Made by a program: the position numbers and the translations under genes | DNA from: Clostridia bacterium | GTDB taxonomy: Bacteria > Bacillota > Clostridia > Oscillospirales > CAG-272 | Direction of reading: 5' to 3' | Assembly: GCA_017457465.1 (NCBI GenBank) | Contig: JAFTHJ010000169.1 | Coordinates: forward strand, 1-11,769 | DNA length: 11,769 bases | Notes under the pieces: model-generated | Databases searched by the model: none | The model's input: only the letters and a program-made list of their open reading frames with translations | Told to the model about the DNA's origin: nothing | Shown here: positions 1 through 6,733 of the stretch, in pieces | Position numbering within the stretch: the first letter of the stretch is position 1 | How the letters are laid out: each line of letters begins with the position of its first letter

Positions 1-845
1 GCCCACGCTATACGGAAGTCGAGAATGATTCCACCCTCAAGACGAATGAAGGCTGCCGCGAAATCGTCAACTCCGAAGAGCTTGGAATATTTCTCCGCGT
101 TCTTACCGTATCCGCAATACTTGGAATCGGTTCCGAAGAAAGATGACTTATATCCCGAAACAGTCAAAGGCTTGGGATAACCGAGCGCGTTAAGAACCAT
201 ATCGAGAGAGTAGCATCCGATATCTCCGAGTGCGCCTATTCCCGCTGTGTCCTTTTCGATAAAGGTCGTTCCGTGAGGCGTGGGGATTCCGCGTCTGCGT
301 CCGCCGCCCGTCTGGATATAATAGATATCTCCGAGCTCACCCGACTGAACTATCTTCTTTATCATCTTCATATTTTCATCGAATCTGGGCTGGAAGCCTA
401 TAGAAAGCACCTTGCCGCTTGCCTTCTCCGCCTTCATTACCTCAACAGCCTCGTCGAGAGTTACGGTAAAGGGCTTCTCAAGAAGAACGTGAACGCCCTT
501 GTTTAGCGCGTATATAGCGGGCTCCGCGTGCTGACAGTTGTAAGTACAGATTGAAACAGCGTCAAGAGCGAGGCTCTCGTCGTCAAGCATCTCCTTGTGT
601 GACGCGTAATCGGTCTTTGCTCCATCAACTCCGAATTTTGCAAGGAATTTAGCCGCCTTACCGGGGATTATATCCGCCGCAGCCACTATTTCCACGTCGG
701 GCTGATTCAAAAACGCCTTGATATGGGATTCAGCTATCCAGCCGCATCCGATAATACCTACTCTTACCTTTTTGGTGGTGTCTACCGCCGCGCCCTCTGC
801 CTTCGCGGCAAAATCGTTAAGTCCTGCCATTGATTTATCTGCCAT
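1..845 (-). CDS. Gfo/Idh/MocA family NAD(P)-dependent oxidoreductase, C-terminus cut by window edge
   Basis: Reading the complement from 845 leftward gives 281 codons with no stop before the window edge, so the C-terminus is missing. The family oxidises or reduces hydroxyls of sugars, inositols or glycosides in the cytoplasm using NAD(P). The Rossmann fold is visible: the dinucleotide loop GIIGCGWIAESH (about residues 30-41), an acidic residue D58 after the second strand (AAADI), and the family signature EKP (123-125), whose lysine is the usual catalytic residue. A later GDIGCYSLD stretch matches the second conserved block of the C-terminal domain. There is an unusual lead of about 25 residues before the Rossmann strand. 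The ATG at 845 is chosen because AAAGGA lies 11 nt upstream; an in-frame ATG at 857 has AAAGG only 1 nt away. The gene follows the isomerase after 32 nt and is probably co-transcribed with it. The substrate cannot be read from the sequence. Confidence 0.93.
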   Translation of the reverse strand, partial: MADKSMAGLNDFAAKAEGAAVDTTKKVRVGIIGCGWIAESHIKAFLNQPDVEIVAAADIIPGKAAKFLAKFGVDGAKTDYASHKEMLDDESLALDAVSICTYNCQHAEPAIYALNKGVHVLLEKPFTVTLDEAVEVMKAEKASGKVLSIGFQPRFDENMKMIKKIVQSGELGDIYYIQTGGGRRRGIPTPHGTTFIEKDTAGIGALGDIGCYSLDMVLNALGYPKPLTVSGYKSSFFGTDSKYCGYGKNAEKYSKLFGVDDFAAAFIRLEGGIILDFRIAW

Positions 846-877
846 AACAGTTTCCATCCTTTCGTTTTTGTCTTTTA

Positions 878-1693
878 TTAATAGCCGAGAGTCTTGAGAT
901 ACTCTCTGCTCTTTTCAATGCACTCGAGAGGCTTAAGTCCCATAGAGGGGTTATCCTGCTCGACTATTACCCACTGCGCTCCTGCCTTCTCACTTGCCTC
1001 AAGTATAGCGGAGAAATTCTGAAGTCCGCTTCCAACAGGGCGGAACTCAAAGTTGCTCGGACGTGTGGGAGCCTTCTTTTCGATTCCGATAAGCTCGTAC
1101 ATATCGTCAGACTTCTCACCGAAGAAATCCTTGAGGTGAACGACAGGACATCTGCCCGAATACTTCATTATATAATCTGCGGGATTTTCTCCGCCGATAT
1201 TTACCCAACAGGTATCGAGCTCGGTTTGGAGCAGGTCTGCGGGAACTTCTTCGTAGAGGATATCGAGCGCGTATTTGCCGTCTATCTTGAGAAATTCGAA
1301 ATCGTGGTTGTGGTAAAGCAAAGTGATACCCAGCTTGTTAGCCACAGCACCGATAGTCTTTATATTTTCAATAACCTCGGGGAACTTGTCGGTTCCGGGA
1401 CGGTACTCCGCCGTGAGGTAAGGAACCGCAACGAACTTAACTCCTATCTCGGCATACTGTGCCAGAACACCCTCGGGGTCAGCAACCATATCGAGGTAAG
1501 GAACGTGAGCCGATATCGGAACAAGTCCGAGCTCGTCACACATTTTCTTGATATCCGCGGGGGCGTATCCGTAAAGTCCCGCAAACTCAACTCCGTCGTA
1601 GCCCATCTCCTTTATTTTGCGGAGAGTTCCGAGCAGGTCGCTCTTGGCTTCGTTTCTTACAGAATAAACTTGAACTGCAACAGGTAAAGACAT
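878..1693 (-). CDS. sugar phosphate isomerase/epimerase, xylose-isomerase-like TIM barrel (AP endonuclease 2 family)
   Basis: This 271-residue cytoplasmic protein belongs to the TIM-barrel superfamily of sugar isomerases, epimerases and related lyases, which bind a divalent metal. Typical blocks are visible: VQVYSVR at the first strand (7-13), GYDGVEF (31-37), H63 in ISAHVP, YHNHDFEF (127-134), TELDTCWV with E158 and D160, VVHLKDF with H186, and VIVEQD with E245. E158, H186 and E245 are the likely metal or active-site ligands by family analogy. The length is normal. The ATG at 1693 is chosen because AAGGAAGG lies 7 nt upstream; the frame stays open to an ATG at 1777, but that lies inside the predicted promoter. 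It is the first gene of a unit with the Gfo/Idh/MocA dehydrogenase, a pairing common in gut bacteria for inositol, keto-sugar or glycoside breakdown. IolE-like dehydratase, hydroxypyruvate-isomerase-like or 3-keto-glycoside lyase roles are all possible. Confidence 0.93.
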   Translation of the reverse strand: MSLPVAVQVYSVRNEAKSDLLGTLRKIKEMGYDGVEFAGLYGYAPADIKKMCDELGLVPISAHVPYLDMVADPEGVLAQYAEIGVKFVAVPYLTAEYRPGTDKFPEVIENIKTIGAVANKLGITLLYHNHDFEFLKIDGKYALDILYEEVPADLLQTELDTCWVNIGGENPADYIMKYSGRCPVVHLKDFFGEKSDDMYELIGIEKKAPTRPSNFEFRPVGSGLQNFSAILEASEKAGAQWVIVEQDNPSMGLKPLECIEKSREYLKTLGY

Positions 1694-1712
1694 AATCAAA
1701 CCTTCCTTTCGA

Positions 1713-1730
1713 CGAAGACTCAAGTCTTCG
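1713..1730. promoter_or_regulatory. 18-nt inverted repeat in leader of the isomerase operon, candidate operator
   Basis: CGAAGACT and AGTCTTCG are perfect 8-nt arms around a 2-nt centre. The site lies at about +13 to +30 from the predicted minus-strand transcription start and ends 4 nt before the ribosome binding site (complement of 1701-1708). Position and symmetry fit a repressor operator for the sugar genes. An RNA hairpin affecting initiation is the alternative. No cognate regulator gene is in the window. Confidence 0.5.
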
Positions 1731-1748
1731 AATATTTTATCTGCTTTA

Positions 1749-1777
1749 ATTATAAGACAAATATTCGTGTCGTTCAA
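1749..1777 (-). promoter_or_regulatory. sigma-A-type promoter of the isomerase-dehydrogenase operon
   Basis: On the complement, TTGAAC (1772-1777) and TATAAT (1749-1754) are separated by exactly 17 nt. The predicted start is near 1742, giving a leader of about 50 nt that contains the inverted repeat. The perfect -10, near-consensus -35 and optimal spacing, just upstream of a gene with a good ribosome binding site, support the call. Confidence 0.75.
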
Positions 1778-1808
1778 GTCATTTTAGCATTATTTAAAGA
1801 CAAATATT
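1755..1808. repeat. 11-nt direct repeat flanking and entering the isomerase promoter
   Basis: AGACAAATATT occurs at 1755-1765, inside the -35/-10 spacer, and again at 1798-1808, upstream of the -35. The start-to-start distance is 43 nt, about four helical turns. Two identical 11-mers on the same face of the helix around a promoter could be binding sites for one regulator. Chance repetition in AT-rich DNA is also possible. Confidence 0.35.
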
Positions 1809-1822
1809 GCTATATTTCATTT

Positions 1823-2443
1823 TCAAAGCACCGACCTTACCGCCTCAAATATGCTCTCCGCCACACTTTCTATATCGGCAGAGGCGTCTATTATCTCTAT
1901 TTTGTCTGTTGCTCTCATATCCTTGATAACACTCATAAACGAGCTTCTCACACGCGTGAGCATTTCCGTATTCTCATAAATTTCAGTGCTTTCCCTACCC
2001 CTGCTTATCCGCCTCATACTCTCCTCGGGAGTGAGGTCGAGAAACAGACAAATATCGGGGTGTCTTATCTCGGGGCAATTCGCGTTAAGATTTTTTACCC
2101 AACCGTAATCTATAAGGCTTCCCTGATATGCCAGAGTCGAATAATAATATCTGTCGCAGATTATGTAAGTCCCATCTGTGAGAAGCTTCTCAATGCCGCA
2201 ATTTTTGTCCACGTTATGAGCAACTCTGTCAAGCGTGAACATCAGAGCTATCTCACAGTCGCTCTTTTTCACCTTACCGCCAAGCACCTCACGAAGTGCC
2301 TTTCCCGATGGAAGCTCGGTAGGCTCCGCGGTCACCGCCACTTTCTTTCCCATAGCCTCGAGTTTCTGCGCCAAAAGATTCACCTGTGTGGTCTTTCCCG
2401 CTCCGTCTATTCCCTCAAAAACAATAAAACGCCCTCTGTTCAT
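1823..2443 (-). CDS. tmk: thymidylate kinase family protein (dTMP kinase)
   Basis: This 206-residue cytoplasmic P-loop kinase is predicted to convert dTMP to dTDP with ATP, a step in dTTP synthesis. The Walker A loop FEGIDGAGKTT covers residues 9-19. The DR(Y) motif ICDRYYYSTLAYQG starts at 95 and holds D97 and R98. Near residues 138-150 a LID-like segment contains ISRGRE. The usual TREPGGT block is replaced by TAEPTELPSG (38-47), so the conserved arginine is alanine and the glycine pair is missing. This variant may mark a paralogue. The ATG at 2443 is chosen because AAAGGAG lies 8 nt upstream; a TTG at 2449 would be only 2 nt from it. The gene begins 2 nt after the birA stop, and its ribosome binding site lies within the last codons of birA, which suggests translational coupling. 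No clear terminator follows it. Confidence 0.93.
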   Translation of the reverse strand: MNRGRFIVFEGIDGAGKTTQVNLLAQKLEAMGKKVAVTAEPTELPSGKALREVLGGKVKKSDCEIALMFTLDRVAHNVDKNCGIEKLLTDGTYIICDRYYYSTLAYQGSLIDYGWVKNLNANCPEIRHPDICLFLDLTPEESMRRISRGRESTEIYENTEMLTRVRSSFMSVIKDMRATDKIEIIDASADIESVAESIFEAVRSVL

Positions 2444-2445
2444 TG

Positions 2446-3249
2446 TCAATTCTCCTTTGTATTTTCAAGTCTTACCGATATTTCTCCGCCCGACAGTCTT
2501 TTGGTGCTTCCGTCATCAAGAGTGACTATCAGGCAACCGAGCGCGTCAATCTCACGAGCGACCGCCGATGCCGTTACTCCGTTCTCGGTAAAGCTTATCC
2601 TTTTGCCTATAACGAGCGAGTGAGCGCGGTAATATTCCATAAGCTCCCCCCTCGACGGTTCGTTCCAATACTCAACGAGCCTGTCCGCAATATTTGACGC
2701 AAACGCGTTCCGCAATCCCCGCTCGGGAAATACCGACACGGCTATCCCGTCAAGCTCACTCGGAAAGGTCTCGGTATACAGGTTGATTCCGATGCCAACG
2801 AGAGCAAATCTCTTTCCGTCAGAAGTGCCAAAGGACTCGCAGAGTATCCCACACGCCTTTTTGCCACCGACATACACATCGTTCACCCATTTTATCTCGG
2901 GAGTTACTCGGCATAGCTTCTCTATCGTCTGTGCCACCGCCACCGCCGATGCCGTGGTCAGCGCGACCGTCTCGCAAAAGCTCTCCTTTGCCTCGGCAAG
3001 AAATGACATATAAAGTCCCGTCCCCGGGGGGGAATAAAAGCTTCTGCCAAGTCTTCCTCTCCCCGCGCTCTGTGAGTCGGCTATTATGAGTGCGGGGACG
3101 CTCATTCCCCGCTCCGCCTGTCGCCTCGCCTCACTGTTTGTGGAGTCAAGCTCGTCGAAAAGACTTATTCTGATGCTGTTTTTCATAGCCTCGCCTATTT
3201 TCTCGGCGCAAAGAGGCTCCGCGGTAAATCCGTCTGACATCCCCGACAT
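2446..3249 (-). CDS. birA: biotin--[acetyl-CoA-carboxylase] ligase, catalytic domain only
   Basis: The protein activates biotin with ATP and attaches it to the carrier lysine of acetyl-CoA carboxylase or other biotin enzymes in the cytoplasm. Its 267 residues include the start of the catalytic fold, FDELDSTNSEA (31-41), the biotinyl-AMP loop GRGRLGR (63-69), the KWVNDVYVGGKKACGIL block (120-136) with the catalytic lysine region, and GIGINLY. The usual KWPND reads KWVND here. The C-terminal part (ISFTENGVTASAVAREID) fits the SH3-like domain. There is no N-terminal helix-turn-helix, so it is a non-repressor form. The ATG at 3249 is chosen for GGGGAG 7 nt upstream; the frame is open to 3324, but that part overlaps the predicted promoter. 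An inner ATG at residue 22 is possible but has a weaker ribosome binding site. It is first gene of a birA-tmk unit. Confidence 0.95.
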   Translation of the reverse strand: MSGMSDGFTAEPLCAEKIGEAMKNSIRISLFDELDSTNSEARRQAERGMSVPALIIADSQSAGRGRLGRSFYSPPGTGLYMSFLAEAKESFCETVALTTASAVAVAQTIEKLCRVTPEIKWVNDVYVGGKKACGILCESFGTSDGKRFALVGIGINLYTETFPSELDGIAVSVFPERGLRNAFASNIADRLVEYWNEPSRGELMEYYRAHSLVIGKRISFTENGVTASAVAREIDALGCLIVTLDDGSTKRLSGGEISVRLENTKEN

Positions 3250-3295
3250 AGCTCCACTCCCCTTCCAAAAAACATTCTCGCAGTCCGATAGATTT

Positions 3296-3324
3296 AGTAT
3301 AACACACAGTATCATCTTTTTCAA
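3296..3324 (-). promoter_or_regulatory. promoter of birA-tmk, extended -10
   Basis: On the complement, TTGAAA (3319-3324) and TATACT (3296-3301) are 17 nt apart, and TGT directly before the -10 gives an extended -10 element. The predicted start is near 3289, about 40 nt before the birA ATG. It is divergent from the maf promoter. Confidence 0.75.
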
Positions 3325-3332
3325 GATTATTT

Positions 3333-3352
3333 TTATATTATTAATATTATAA
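3333..3352. promoter_or_regulatory. AT-rich near-palindrome between divergent promoters
   Basis: The 20 nt are all A or T and are self-complementary except for one mismatched pair. The centre lies nearly midway between the -35 boxes of the birA (3319-3324) and maf (3357-3362) promoters. It could be an UP element shared by RNA polymerase on both sides or a regulator site. Low sequence complexity makes chance symmetry possible. Confidence 0.35.
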
Positions 3353-3356
3353 CGTA

Positions 3357-3385
3357 TTGCAAAAAGCGCATTTGTGTGCTATAAT
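3357..3385 (+). promoter_or_regulatory. promoter of maf and the mre operon, extended -10
   Basis: TTGCAA (3357-3362) and a perfect TATAAT (3380-3385) are separated by 17 nt, and TGC before the -10 gives an extended -10 element. The predicted start is near 3392. No terminator is seen between maf and mreB, so this is the best candidate for the main promoter of the cell-shape cluster. Confidence 0.8.
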
Positions 3386-3441
3386 TAGTATGGATAGTAT
3401 TATCCGAAAGTGTGTCTTATTACAGGAAACGGAGAAATGGC

Positions 3442-4029
3442 GTGAGATATATTCTGGCATCAAAGTCCCCGCGAAGACGGGAAATACTCGAAAATATAGG
3501 TCTTGATTTCACGGTAATTACCGCGGATACAGACGAGACCTGTGAGCTGACAGACCCCGAGGAGCTTGTCCGTGAGCTTTCCTTGCGAAAGGGACAAGCA
3601 GTGGCGAATATGCTCTCCGAGAGAGGTGAGCTTTGTGAGGACGATATAATAATCGCCTCCGACACCGTCGTGGAATGCGAGGGTGAGATACTCGGAAAGC
3701 CCCGCGACCGAGCCGATGCTATCAGAATGCTGAAGCTACTTTCGGGTAACCGACACCGTGTTCTCTCCGGCGTTGCGCTCATCCGCGGCGGACGCCCGTT
3801 CGTCGCCTGCTCCGAAACCTTTGTTTATTTCGACGAGATAGAGGAAGCAGATGCTCTGAAATATATCGACAGCGGCGAACCGTTTGACAAAGCGGGGGGA
3901 TACGGTATTCAGGGATACGCGGGTATCTGGGTAAAAAAAATAGACGGATGCTATTTCGGCGTGGTCGGACTCTCTGTCAACACGCTCGACAAGCTTCACA
4001 GGGATTGCACGGGACACTCCCTGATATAA
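3442..4029 (+). CDS. maf: Maf family nucleotide pyrophosphatase
   Basis: Maf proteins hydrolyse non-canonical or modified nucleoside triphosphates to monophosphates and are often encoded beside mreB in Firmicutes. The 195 residues match the usual length of about 190-200. Visible motifs are the N-terminal ILASKSPRRREIL (4-16), IIASDTVVE with the conserved aspartate at D74, GEILGKP, and the family's GYGIQGYAG block followed by GVVGLSVNTL. The GTG at 3442 is chosen because GGAG lies 7 nt upstream and translation then starts directly at the conserved first strand. An upstream GTG at 3412 would add ten basic residues and has only a weak ribosome binding site. It is first gene after the plus-strand promoter, 47 nt before mreB. 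Confidence 0.93.
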   Translation: MRYILASKSPRRREILENIGLDFTVITADTDETCELTDPEELVRELSLRKGQAVANMLSERGELCEDDIIIASDTVVECEGEILGKPRDRADAIRMLKLLSGNRHRVLSGVALIRGGRPFVACSETFVYFDEIEEADALKYIDSGEPFDKAGGYGIQGYAGIWVKKIDGCYFGVVGLSVNTLDKLHRDCTGHSLI

Positions 4030-4032
4030 AAT
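4005..4032 (+). promoter_or_regulatory. weak candidate internal promoter for mreB
   Basis: TTGCAC (4005-4010) and TAAAAT (4027-4032) lie 16 nt apart at the end of maf, about 45 nt before mreB. Both boxes are imperfect. It could give mreB expression independent of maf, but this is only a pattern match. Confidence 0.25.
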
Positions 4033-4076
4033 CACGGTAGCTTTACTTTAAAATCTTCGGGAAAGGAGGATACGTT

Positions 4077-5090
4077 ATGCCGAAAATACTCGGTGTTGAC
4101 CTTGGCACCGCCAACACCTTCATATACATGAAAGGCAAAGGAATAATTCTTCGCACACCGTCAGTCGTAGCGATAGACAGAGACACGCGCGACGTGGTGG
4201 CTGTAGGACGCGCGGCAAGACGTATGCTCGGTAAGACTCCCGAGGGAATACTCGCCTACCGTCCGCTCAAAAACGGCGTAATAGCCGATTTTGACGTGAC
4301 CGCAAAAATGATAAGAACATTTTTTGAGATGACAGAAACGATATCCTTCTTCAGCCGTCCCGTGGTGATAGCCTGTATCCCATACGGTGTCACCGAGGTC
4401 GAAAAAAGGGCGGTCGAGGACGTGCTGTTCGAAGCGGGAGCGCGTTCGGTCGCGCTTATCGAGGAGCCGCTCGCGGCGGCTATAGGTACGGGACTTAAGG
4501 TCGGCGGACCGAGAGGCAGTATGATAGTCGATATCGGAGGCGGAACCACCGAGGTGGCGGTAATGAGCCTCGGAGGCATAGTCGCTTCCCGCTCGGTACG
4601 CACCGCGGGAGACGCGCTTAACGAAGCAATAGTAAATTATCTGCGGAGCGAAAAGAGCATCCTTATCGGAGACGTAACCGCGGAGCATCTCAAAATAAGC
4701 ATAGGCTCGGCTCACCCCAGTGCCGACGTTCAGGGGCGCTTCGAGGAGGTCTTTGGCAGAGAGCTGCGAACAGGACACGCCTCGTCCGCGATAATAACCT
4801 CGGCAGATACGCGCGAGGCAATGAGCGATGAGCTTCAGGAAATAATTCGGGCGATAAAAACAACTCTGGAGGACACGCCCCCCGAGCTTTCCTCCGATAT
4901 ATACGACAACGGAATCACCATAACGGGCGGCGGAGCGCATCTGCGCGGTATCGGTACGCTGATACGAGCCAAAACGGGAATACGCGTCAATCTCGCCCCG
5001 AACCCATTCGAGAGCGTCTGCAAAGGAATCGGGCGAGTTATCGAGAGCGAGAAAATGCGCGGAGATATACTTAAATACCGAGGAAAATAA
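4077..5090 (+). CDS. mreB: rod-shape-determining protein MreB (bacterial actin)
   Basis: MreB is the actin-like ATPase that forms membrane-bound filaments on the inner face of the membrane and directs lateral peptidoglycan synthesis. At 337 residues it is full length. Phosphate loop 1 is seen as VDLGTANT (7-14), the IEEPLAAAIGTGL block runs from 128, phosphate loop 2 is MIVDIGGGTTEVAV (149-162), and the adenosine loop is ITGGGAHLRGIG (282-293). The ribosome binding site AAAGGAGG is 7 nt before the ATG. Gene order maf-mreB followed by mreC and mreD is classical. The closely related Mbl or MreBH cannot be excluded by sequence alone, but the cluster context favours MreB. Confidence 0.97.
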   Translation: MPKILGVDLGTANTFIYMKGKGIILRTPSVVAIDRDTRDVVAVGRAARRMLGKTPEGILAYRPLKNGVIADFDVTAKMIRTFFEMTETISFFSRPVVIACIPYGVTEVEKRAVEDVLFEAGARSVALIEEPLAAAIGTGLKVGGPRGSMIVDIGGGTTEVAVMSLGGIVASRSVRTAGDALNEAIVNYLRSEKSILIGDVTAEHLKISIGSAHPSADVQGRFEEVFGRELRTGHASSAIITSADTREAMSDELQEIIRAIKTTLEDTPPELSSDIYDNGITITGGGAHLRGIGTLIRAKTGIRVNLAPNPFESVCKGIGRVIESEKMRGDILKYRGK

Positions 5091-5134
5091 CAGCTCCGGC
5101 TTAAAAATAAATCACCAATAAACGGAGAAGAAAG

Positions 5135-5824
5135 ATGAACGAAGAAAAGGATATCAAAAATACAGAAGTAATGTCAGAGGAGAGGGCTTCAACCGAAGCC
5201 TCTGTGACAGAAAAGGGTGAGAATCAAACCGAGAACGCAAAATCCGCACCCGCCCTGCCCCCTCATAAGGAATACGCCAGACGTATGCTGAAATTTCAGA
5301 GCTACTATATGAATCTGCTGGGCTGTGTTGGAGCCGCCGCAGCGCTCGGAATAGTTATAGCGGTAGCCTACAACGTCATTATCGGCGCCTGTCTCGCCAT
5401 TCTCTGCGCGATAATCTACAGTGTGTTCACCTACGACGAGATGCTCAAGGGCCTCGGAATAGGATATAAGAGCGTAGAGGGCGGAATAAAGGTAACTGCC
5501 GTCAGAGCGAGATACGGAGAGGTCATCTGGATACCCTCGAGCCTTATATGGTTTGATATTGTGGCTATCGGAGACCGAGCCTTTGAGTCCGACAAAAACA
5601 GTGAGCTCAAAAAGGTCTTTCTGCCCAAAACCCTTAAGAGCATAGGCTCGGATATCTTCTTTGGGTGCGAGAGCATCTGCGAGATATATTTCGAGGGCAC
5701 AGAACAGGAATGGGAGCAGATAGAAAAAGAGACAGACCTCACACCGTACAAGGTCATTTTTGAGGCAAAGTATCCCCCGATACCGAAAAAGAAGAAAAAG
5801 AGCGCCCCTAAAAAAGAGGCGTAA
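5135..5824 (+). CDS. two-helix membrane protein with BspA-like leucine-rich-repeat segment, between mreB and mreC
   Basis: I do not recognise a named family for this 229-residue protein. Residues 1-44 are polar and acidic and probably disordered. A basic patch (HKEYARRMLK, 44-53) precedes two close hydrophobic helices, about 58-78 and 80-99. Positive charges before the first helix and in the tail (KKKKK at 218-222) predict a helical hairpin with both ends in the cytoplasm. Residues about 118-196 resemble one to two LRR_5/BspA-type repeats: IPSSLIWFDIVAIGDRAF, then VFLPKTLKSIGSDIFFGC, then YFEGTEQEWEQI, a phrase typical of such repeats. BspA repeats are usually extracellular, so an inside location is odd. 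The ribosome binding site GGAG is 7 nt before the ATG. Spacing is 44 nt to mreB and 36 nt to mreC, so it is most likely part of the operon and might act with the elongation machinery. That role is inference. Confidence 0.88.
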   Translation: MNEEKDIKNTEVMSEERASTEASVTEKGENQTENAKSAPALPPHKEYARRMLKFQSYYMNLLGCVGAAAALGIVIAVAYNVIIGACLAILCAIIYSVFTYDEMLKGLGIGYKSVEGGIKVTAVRARYGEVIWIPSSLIWFDIVAIGDRAFESDKNSELKKVFLPKTLKSIGSDIFFGCESICEIYFEGTEQEWEQIEKETDLTPYKVIFEAKYPPIPKKKKKSAPKKEA

Positions 5825-5860
5825 GAAATCATAAAACGCATAAAACAGAAAGGAGACGCT

Positions 5861-6733
5861 ATGAAATTTTACAAGTCGAAATTTTTTATAATATGTGTCG
5901 CGGTAGCGATAGTGCTTGTTCTCGTTCCGTCCGCACTTTCTGTTTTTGGGTATACAGACCTCGTCAGAAGCGGTCTGAAAACCATTGCGAAGCCATTTGA
6001 ATGGTGCGGCTCAAAGGTTTCGGGCGCTGTCTCGGGCTTTGTTTCGGTGTTCACCGAATACGATAAGCTCAAGGAGGAAAACGCGGCGCTTCGCGAGGCG
6101 CTTGAAAACGCAGAAAACGAGGCTTATGAGAGGGAGGTAGTCCAAGCCGAGAACGATTGGCTCAAGAGCTATCTCAAGGTCAAAACAGACTACCCCGAGT
6201 TCGCCATAACCGACGCGACGATAGTTTCGCGTCAGGCGGGTAACTACGCCACAGTGCTTACGCTCAACCGCGGAACCGTTCACGGAATAAAGCGGAATAT
6301 GTCGGTAATAACCGCCGACGGAGTTTTCGGATACGTGAGCGAGGCGGGACTTGACTGGTGCAAGGTAGTAAGCCTTGTCGAGACGGCAAGTTCGGTGAGC
6401 GCTTACACCGACAGAACGGGGACGGTCGGCGTCGTCGAGGGCGATAGTCTGCTCCGCGAGGACGGACTCTGCCGAATGACCTATATCGACGCATCTGCCG
6501 ACATCAAGGTCGGAGACAGAGTATACACGGGCGGAAACGGAAAGATATATCCCGACGGTCTGCTTATCGGAACCGTCACCTCGATAGAAGCGGACGAATA
6601 TTCGAGAACTCTTGTGGCGCATATCGAACCCGCCGTTGATTTTTCCGACATCAACGCCACCAACAAGGTTATGATAATAACGGGATACAACACTACGGGA
6701 GGAAGCAAAAATGAGACCTCGCCGCAGGAATGA
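5861..6733 (+). CDS. mreC: cell shape-determining protein MreC
   Basis: MreC is a bitopic membrane protein whose external part binds and activates the elongation transpeptidase PBP2 and links it to MreB and MreD. The 290 residues show a short basic N-terminus, one transmembrane helix (about 7-29), a coiled coil rich in E, K, L and A (about 65-110, with KLKEENAALREALENAENEA), and a C-terminal beta-rich domain from about 120. That domain includes ATIVSRQAGNYATVLTLNRG and the MSVITADGVFGYVSEAG block, both typical of the family. The ATG is supported by AAAGGAG 5 nt upstream. Its last 23 nt overlap the start of mreD. The C-terminal tail after about 275 is polar. Confidence 0.96.
   Translation: MKFYKSKFFIICVAVAIVLVLVPSALSVFGYTDLVRSGLKTIAKPFEWCGSKVSGAVSGFVSVFTEYDKLKEENAALREALENAENEAYEREVVQAENDWLKSYLKVKTDYPEFAITDATIVSRQAGNYATVLTLNRGTVHGIKRNMSVITADGVFGYVSEAGLDWCKVVSLVETASSVSAYTDRTGTVGVVEGDSLLREDGLCRMTYIDASADIKVGDRVYTGGNGKIYPDGLLIGTVTSIEADEYSRTLVAHIEPAVDFSDINATNKVMIITGYNTTGGSKNETSPQE

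Noticed and set aside
1136..1687. Plus-strand open frame opposite the isomerase
   Set aside because: It overlaps the isomerase, which has conserved TIM-barrel motifs; no ribosome binding site or motif supports it.
1694..1777. Extended N-terminus of the isomerase from an ATG at 1777
   Set aside because: This stretch contains the predicted -10, the start site and the inverted repeat, and the internal ATG at 1693 has a good ribosome binding site.
3250..3324. Extended N-terminus of birA from a TTG at 3324
   Set aside because: It overlaps the -35 and -10 boxes of the predicted birA promoter, and the ATG at 3249 has a strong ribosome binding site.
4161..4940. Long open frame on the complement of mreB
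   Set aside because: It is fully antisense to a clear MreB, its product has no recognisable motif, and it lacks a ribosome binding site; it is a by-product of codon bias.
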